NCBI RefSeq assembly: GCF_025149785.1
Contig: NZ_CP102277.1
Location: forward strand, 1,674,001-1,738,000
DNA from: Coprococcus comes ATCC 27758
GTDB taxonomy: Bacteria; Bacillota; Clostridia; Lachnospirales; Lachnospiraceae
Direction of reading: 5' to 3'
Length of the DNA: 64,000 nt
The notes under the pieces were generated by a model. That model was given only the letters and a program-made list of their open reading frames with translations, had not been told where the DNA came from and did no database searches. A program made the position numbers and the translations under genes. This document shows, piece after piece, positions 59,878-64,000 of the stretch (its first letter is position 1; the number at the start of each line of letters is the position of its first letter).

Positions 59878-60351
59878 TCACGGTTGGAGATACTTCCTCA
59901 TTTCCGCCTTTACTTTCTCCTTTGCAATCGCAACAGATTTCTGTATTGCCGAAGCGGTGCAATGCTCCATAGCGGCGATTTGGTAAAAATTGAACTCATA
60001 CTCGTAGTAGAGCAGGAAACGCCGCCTTTGTATCTCTGGCAGTCCGTCAACCGCCTTACAGAGCAGTTCTGCCCGTTCTGCCTCAATCATTTGTTCCTCT
60101 ATGCTCTTAGGCAGCTTCAACGCCCGCCTGTTCAGCGTTTCGTCCCATACTTCCGAAAACTCCCTGTGCCGCTCGTCCCATTGGAGGAGATTCCTGTTCC
60201 TGCGTTCCATCTGCCGAAACTCCATAAAGAACTGTTCCGACACTTCCAACTCGTGGGATTTGCCCTGCCCGTCCTTAAAGCTGATAAAATACCTTGTGCC
60301 GCTTTCCGTGGATTCCTCCCGAAGCGTGTACGCCTTAACTCTGTATGCCAT
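59878..60351 (-). CDS. Sigma-70 region-4-like regulator 1
   Basis: 157 residues. YRVKAYTLREESTESGTRYF, EQFFMEFRQMERRNRNLLQW, then EQMIEAERAELLCKAVDGLP and a helix-turn-helix region FYQIAAMEHCTASAIQKSVA similar to sigma region 4. No clear region 2, so it may be an anti- or co-sigma type rather than a full sigma factor. Start 60351 has GGAGG eight bases upstream; a longer frame is rejected. Third in a row of similar genes in the element. Confidence 0.7.
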   Translation of the reverse strand: MAYRVKAYTLREESTESGTRYFISFKDGQGKSHELEVSEQFFMEFRQMERRNRNLLQWDERHREFSEVWDETLNRRALKLPKSIEEQMIEAERAELLCKAVDGLPEIQRRRFLLYYEYEFNFYQIAAMEHCTASAIQKSVAIAKEKVKAEMRKYLQP

Positions 60352-60427
60352 CCCGCTTGCCTCCTGCAAAAAATAAGTGAGGGGATTTCCATCCCTCACC
60401 CAGTAGCCCGCAGGACGGCAGGCTGTT

Positions 60428-60859
60428 TTAGACGCTATAAAATTTTCGTAGCTTCTTCCGCAGATGGTCTAACCTCGCATAGATGGCACCAGTCGTCAAA
60501 TGCACGAGCGGGGCAATCTCCTTTGTGGAATACCCCTGCATTTTCAGCAGGACGATTTTCAAGGTACGCCCGTCCACCGCGACTAATACTTGATAGAGAT
60601 TTTCGCTCTCAATCTCGTCCAGTAACTCCGCAACCGTACCCACTTCCGTCTGCCGCTCCCTGTCTGCCATGTCCTCAAGGTATTCCGCAATGTCATTCGT
60701 CCATCGGTAAAACCGCCTGTTGGAATTGAAGTCTGCCCTGTCCGCAATGCGTATCTGCTCAATGGTCGCTTCATCAACGCCGCACTCACGCAGCAGCTTT
60801 TCCTCCGCTTCTTTCCAGATACGCCATTTCCTGTCCTCCCGTCCGTGGTTATATGCCAT
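60428..60859 (-). CDS. Sigma-70 region-4-like regulator 2
   Basis: 143 residues. N-terminal AYNHGREDRKWRIWKEAEEK, then TVAELLDEIESENLYQVLVA and the HTH YSTKEIAPLVHLTTGAIYAR ending LDHLRKKLRKFYSV. Sigma region-4-like; region 2 not seen. GGAGGAAAAG before ATG 60859 sets the start. Lies between the other two sigma-like genes with spacers of ~75-95 bp; each has its own ribosome site. Confidence 0.7.
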   Translation of the reverse strand: MAYNHGREDRKWRIWKEAEEKLLRECGVDEATIEQIRIADRADFNSNRRFYRWTNDIAEYLEDMADRERQTEVGTVAELLDEIESENLYQVLVAVDGRTLKIVLLKMQGYSTKEIAPLVHLTTGAIYARLDHLRKKLRKFYSV

Positions 60860-60954
60860 GCTTCTTTTCCTCCAATCAGAATTGATTGAGAGGGCAGAGA
60901 AAAACCCCCTCATTTTCCCAAAGGAAAAAACAAGGGGGCTGAACGCCTTAAATT

Positions 60955-61464
60955 TTAATTTTCTATTATCTTTCTTAGTTTTCTTAGGATTCTGGCTTTG
61001 CGTTTGTTCACAACGCTCTGGGTTATGCCGAACCTCGCCCCGACTTCACGCTCAGAAAGTCCGTCAAAAAAGATTGCCTGTATCAATTCCTGTTCACTAT
61101 CCGACAGCAAAGGCAGGGCGGCTTTCAGCCTGTCCACCATAACCGCATTGACAACGGTTTCCGCAATGTCTGCCGCTTCATCAGCGATAAAGTCTAAAGG
61201 CTTCCCCTCGCTGTCCGTAAATCCATCCAGAGAAAGCAGGCTGTTCTTCGTATCTAATTTTTTCAGATAACGCCACCGTTCCTTATCTCGGTAGAAGTCC
61301 GTGTATTGCTCCCTCACGACTTCAAGCAGACAGCCTTGAATGGGGATAAACAGCTTGTCCATATAGGTCTGGTCGGATTCCCTGCGGCGGCAGAAATCCG
61401 TATAGGACAGTTCCACATATCTGCCGCTTTCCTTGATATATACCTTTCTCGGTGCGTATTTCAC
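60955..61464 (-). CDS. Sigma-70-family element-encoded regulator 3
   Basis: 169 residues, GTG start (GGGAGGT seven bases before). KYAPRKVYIKESGRYVELSY, DKLFIPIQGCLLEVVREQYT, YLKKLDTKNSLLSLDGFTDS, and a clear region 4 HTH (ALPLLSDSEQELIQAIFFDG, SEREVGARFGITQSVVNKRK). Conjugative elements of Firmicutes often carry such a sigma-like gene near their regulatory or resistance end. First of the three transcribed, and preceded by a terminator at 61584. Confidence 0.8.
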   Translation of the reverse strand: MKYAPRKVYIKESGRYVELSYTDFCRRRESDQTYMDKLFIPIQGCLLEVVREQYTDFYRDKERWRYLKKLDTKNSLLSLDGFTDSEGKPLDFIADEAADIAETVVNAVMVDRLKAALPLLSDSEQELIQAIFFDGLSEREVGARFGITQSVVNKRKARILRKLRKIIEN

Positions 61465-61583
61465 TGTAAGTACCTCCCATCTGAATTTTTGAAATGTTCA
61501 AAATCCAGATGGAGAGGTGGCGAACGACACCTAACACCACTAATAGCCCTATGGCACTTTCCAACAAAAATCGACAAAAGAAA

Positions 61584-61613
61584 AACCGCAAAGGCTCTAT
61601 GACCTTTACGGTT
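61584..61613 (-). terminator. Terminator upstream of the sigma-like genes
   Basis: AACCGTAAAGG pairs with CCTTTGCGGTT (one mismatch) over an 8-base loop, followed on the minus strand by TTTTCTTTT. It isolates the sigma-like genes from the tet(O) side. Confidence 0.8.
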
Positions 61614-61657
61614 ATGGGAAATATTAATTCTGTTGTATGGAGATTGTACTTCTACAT

Positions 61658-61786
61658 TCAAGGCAGGAAGTGCCGTTGCATAGGCAGAAATTTTTTTAAC
61701 TGGTTTCCTGCCGTTCTCTGATATGCTATGTATTGATAAATTTTGCTTCGTATGAGCAGATAGATAACTGCCCGAAAAAAGGACAT
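61658..61786 (-). CDS. Possible 42-residue small protein
   Basis: MSFFRAVIYLLIRSKIYQYI, then AYQRTAGNQLKKFLPMQRHF and LP. GGAGGG lies eight bases before the ATG, but that site forms part of the hairpin at 61795-61824. Product not recognised. The rest of 61,465-61,954 holds only hairpins and no other gene I can support. Confidence 0.4.
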   Translation of the reverse strand: MSFFRAVIYLLIRSKIYQYIAYQRTAGNQLKKFLPMQRHFLP

Positions 61787-61824
61787 AAAAAAATCCCTCC
61801 AAATTTAAAAACAAATTCAGAGGG
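61787..61824 (-). terminator. Hairpin with T-run covering a ribosome site
   Basis: On the minus strand CCCTCTGAATTT pairs with AAATTTGGAGGG (two wobbles), followed by ATTTTTTT. The 3' arm contains the GGAGGG of the 42-residue frame, so the element might work as terminator or attenuator. Confidence 0.65.
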
Positions 61825-61907
61825 TAATTTAGGGTATAACAAAATAACCCACCCGAATATCGTTTTTTTTATTTGGTGAGTTTGTTCTTTCAAATACGAA
61901 ACAAAAA

Positions 61908-61948
61908 GAGCCGATGATTCGTGAATTGTTCCACAATTTCATCGGCTC
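61908..61948 (-). terminator. Terminator of the tet(O)-KTR unit
   Basis: GAGCCGATGA (61908-61917) pairs with TCATCGGCTC (61939-61948), with an inner AATTGT/ACAATT stem, followed on the minus strand by TTTTTGT. It ends six bases after the KTR stop. Confidence 0.9.
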
Positions 61949-61954
61949 TGCGTC

Positions 61955-62128
61955 TTAAGCGTCTGGCTCTTTGATGACAGTTATCTTCAAGTTGTCAACT
62001 TTAATCAATCTTTCTTGTCTGCATTTTGGACAATAAAGGGGATAATTCTCCAAAACAGTGTCCTTCCTAATTTTATTACGGGTTTTGTTCCCACAAACAG
62101 GACACAATATCCATTCGCATTTCATCAT
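61955..62128 (-). CDS. Cysteine-rich KTR protein next to tet(O)
   Basis: 57 residues: MMKCEWILCPVCGNKTRNKI, RKDTVLENYPLYCPKCRQER, LIKVDNLKITVIKEPDA. Two CPxC pairs form a zinc-ribbon-like fold and the CGNKTR stretch gives the family its name. This small gene regularly accompanies tet(O), tet(W) and relatives; its role is not known. It starts 51 bp after the tet(O) stop and shares its terminator. Start at 62128 or one codon later. Confidence 0.88.
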   Translation of the reverse strand: MMKCEWILCPVCGNKTRNKIRKDTVLENYPLYCPKCRQERLIKVDNLKITVIKEPDA

Positions 62129-62179
62129 AATTAGTCTCTAATCCTTTCAAATCTCATTTTATATGACTTTTGCAAGCTG

Positions 62180-64000
62180 TTAAGCTAACTTGTGGAACAT
62201 ATGCCGAACCTTATCTATACGGCTATTCGGGCGGCGGGGTTGGCAAATAAATTTACCAATAGCTGGCTGGTATCCTTTTAACTCTGTCAAGCAGACTCCC
62301 TGCCCATTTGTGAAATAAGTTAAATCGTTCCTGTATTCTTGAATACATCTAGCAGGGATTTCTCCTTTCAGAATGACCTCGTCATTCTTTATCTGAGTAC
62401 TTACAATATCTGCACAATACCTTGGAGCATCATGATACGCCCGTGAGAGATATTCCTGCGGTGCATAAATTTCAAAGTGGAGATATGGCTCTAATAGTTC
62501 TGTCCCTGCTTTTTTTAAAGCCTGCTCCAATACGATAGGGGAAAGCAGCCGAAAGTCTGCGGGGGTACTTACAGGACTATAATACAATCCATATTCAAAA
62601 CAGATTTTACAGTCTGTCACTTTCCATCCATACAGCCCCTGCTCGCAGCCATAAAGAACCCCCTCCATAACCGCATTTTGGAACGATTGATTTAAATATC
62701 CAAGTGAAACTCTGCTTTCATACTGCACTCCGCTTCCAATAGGGAGCGGCTCTATGGACAACCCGACAGAAGCCCAGAAAGGATTTGGCGGGACTTCTAT
62801 GTGGATGGTATATTCTGCTTTTCTAAGCGGTCTTTCCATATATATAACAGTAGGCTCTTTTATTTCTGCCTCCACATGATATTTTTCCTCAAGGATGGCA
62901 CAAATGACTTCCATCTGCACTTTCCCCAAAAAAGAAAGTATAATCTCATGCGTTGTAGTATCCACATAATATTTTAAAAGAGGGTCGCCATCTGAAATTT
63001 CTGTAAGTGCCCCAAGCAATATTTCCCGCTGTTCAGATTTCTTTACTGCAATCGTTGTTTGGAGCATAGGGAGAGGATTTTCAATAAATTTTCTCTGCGG
63101 CAACAGTATTCCGTTCCCCAAAATACTGTTTAGCTGCAAAACATCATTTGGTAAAATTACAATATCACCAGAGCAGGCTGTATCGGATGAATATAATTCA
63201 CCGTTTGTCGGAACACACATCTCTGTGATTTTTATTTTCTCTTTTTCAGATATTCTAATAACATCCCTCAAATGCAATGTTCCGCTATATATACGCACAT
63301 AAACAAAACGCCGCCTTTTCTCTGAATATTCAATCTTAAAAACCTGCCCGCATAGTTCAGATTGACCTTCAGGCGTTGATGAATAAAATTTACTGGCAAT
63401 CACTTCTATAAGCTGCCGAATCCCCAGATTGTTTTTAGCGCTTCCGTGATAAACGGGAAATAACGTTCCGTTTTGGAATCTCCTGTTTTCTTCCTGTTCC
63501 AGTTCTGACATTTTAAACGGTTTCCCTGACATATATTTCTCTAATAGTTCATCGTTTCCCATAATTACCGCATCCCACTGTTCCATATCGTCATTGTCCG
63601 TTACATTTATATGGGGATGCTGCCCAACCTTTTGCTTCACTATAATTTCCGAAGAAAGCTTTGCTTTCATTTCTCGATATACCATTGGCAAATCAATCCC
63701 CTCTTGGTCAATTTTATTGATGAAAAAAATTGTCGGAATCTTCATTGTCTGTAGTGCATGAAACAGTATACGGGTCTGTGCCTGTATGCCATCCTTTGCA
63801 GAAACTAATAATACTGCTCCGTCTAATACGGATAAAGAACGGTATACTTCCGCCAAAAAATCCATATGGCCTGGCGTATCTATAATGTTGACTTTTACAT
63901 CCTCCCACTGAAAAGATGTCACTGCTGTCTGGATAGTGATTCCCCTTTGACGCTCCAAATTCATTGTATCTGTCCTTGTTGTGCCTTCATCTACGCTCCC
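62180..64000 (-). CDS. tet(O): Tet(O)-type tetracycline resistance ribosomal protection protein (5' end beyond window)
   Basis: 606 C-terminal residues of an expected 639, starting within [20 protein letters not shown]; the P-loop and start codon lie past base 64000. The EF-G-like GTPase has [20 protein letters not shown] and [14 protein letters not shown], with domain IV ([20 protein letters not shown]) and the C-terminal [15 protein letters not shown]. It frees tetracycline from the ribosome by GTP hydrolysis. By recall the sequence is nearly that of Tet(O), with only scattered differences; a mosaic with tet(32) or tet(W) cannot be excluded. Its lower GC compared with the sigma genes suggests separate acquisition. 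Confidence 0.95.
   Translation of the reverse strand, partial: GSVDEGTTRTDTMNLERQRGITIQTAVTSFQWEDVKVNIIDTPGHMDFLAEVYRSLSVLDGAVLLVSAKDGIQAQTRILFHALQTMKIPTIFFINKIDQEGIDLPMVYREMKAKLSSEIIVKQKVGQHPHINVTDNDDMEQWDAVIMGNDELLEKYMSGKPFKMSELEQEENRRFQNGTLFPVYHGSAKNNLGIRQLIEVIASKFYSSTPEGQSELCGQVFKIEYSEKRRRFVYVRIYSGTLHLRDVIRISEKEKIKITEMCVPTNGELYSSDTACSGDIVILPNDVLQLNSILGNGILLPQRKFIENPLPMLQTTIAVKKSEQREILLGALTEISDGDPLLKYYVDTTTHEIILSFLGKVQMEVICAILEEKYHVEAEIKEPTVIYMERPLRKAEYTIHIEVPPNPFWASVGLSIEPLPIGSGVQYESRVSLGYLNQSFQNAVMEGVLYGCEQGLYGWKVTDCKICFEYGLYYSPVSTPADFRLLSPIVLEQALKKAGTELLEPYLHFEIYAPQEYLSRAYHDAPRYCADIVSTQIKNDEVILKGEIPARCIQEYRNDLTYFTNGQGVCLTELKGYQPAIGKFICQPRRPNSRIDKVRHMFHKLA

Noticed and set aside
61461-61814. 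A 117-residue frame between the sigma-like genes and the KTR gene
   Set aside because: It crosses a strong terminator hairpin and overlaps the sigma-like gene start; the 42-residue frame with a ribosome site is a better candidate.
1-64000. CRISPR arrays, tRNA or rRNA genes
   Set aside because: No regularly spaced direct repeats of 24-40 bp and no cloverleaf or rRNA-like segments were seen by eye; a dedicated scan was not possible.

Overview
The window looks like a chromosome segment of a low-GC, Gram-positive anaerobe of the gut family Lachnospiraceae (the Dorea / Coprococcus / Blautia / Ruminococcus neighbourhood; the genus cannot be fixed from sequence alone). The reasons are its gene content and order (sepF-ylmH-lspA-rluD, mreBCD-PBP2-minCDE-rodA-mgsA, mutS-mutL-miaA), a large choloylglycine hydrolase-type gene, and a tet(O) mobilizable element typical of gut Firmicutes.

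Bases 1-14,000 hold mostly stand-alone genes: an AlbA_2/Schlafen-like protein, a macro-domain protein with a C-terminal HTH followed by a vWA protein, a hybrid histidine kinase, an unusual NifX-like/FKBP fusion, an unknown membrane protein, a LysR remnant, a MATE exporter, an AlkD-like repair protein, a XerC/D-like recombinase, an oxidoreductase and an Na+-coupled transporter. Bases 14,000-15,700 are an SOS switch: lexA diverges from a YneA-like LysM division inhibitor, with several LexA boxes lying on both promoters.

Bases 15,800-45,700 are almost entirely minus-strand housekeeping genes: peptidase, D-aminoacyl-tRNA deacylase, ylm/sepF division cluster, carboxypeptidase, methylglyoxal synthase, the shape and division-site cluster, radC, two FAD proteins, a PLP enzyme, miaA, mutL and mutS. 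Many genes overlap or sit within 20 bp, so they probably form long operons.

From 45,680 the region is accessory and heavily rearranged. An int-xis remnant, with int broken by a one-base loss in an A tract, abuts the mutS ribosome binding site. It is followed by pieces of a second serine recombinase, a relaxase, an IS4-family transposase, an ftsH gene, a bile-salt-hydrolase-like gene, a cardiolipin synthase tail, an internally deleted IS4 copy and a phosphatidyltransferase tail. At 53,465-55,753 a serine recombinase is fused in frame to a cardiolipin synthase that keeps both HKD motifs. From there to the window end is an integrative mobilizable element of higher GC: serine recombinase, small proteins, ParB, MobV relaxase with a recognisable pMV158-type oriT and iteron-like repeats, a RepA-like ATPase, three sigma-like regulators, and a tet(O)-type ribosomal protection gene (5' end beyond the window) with its small Cys-rich KTR companion.
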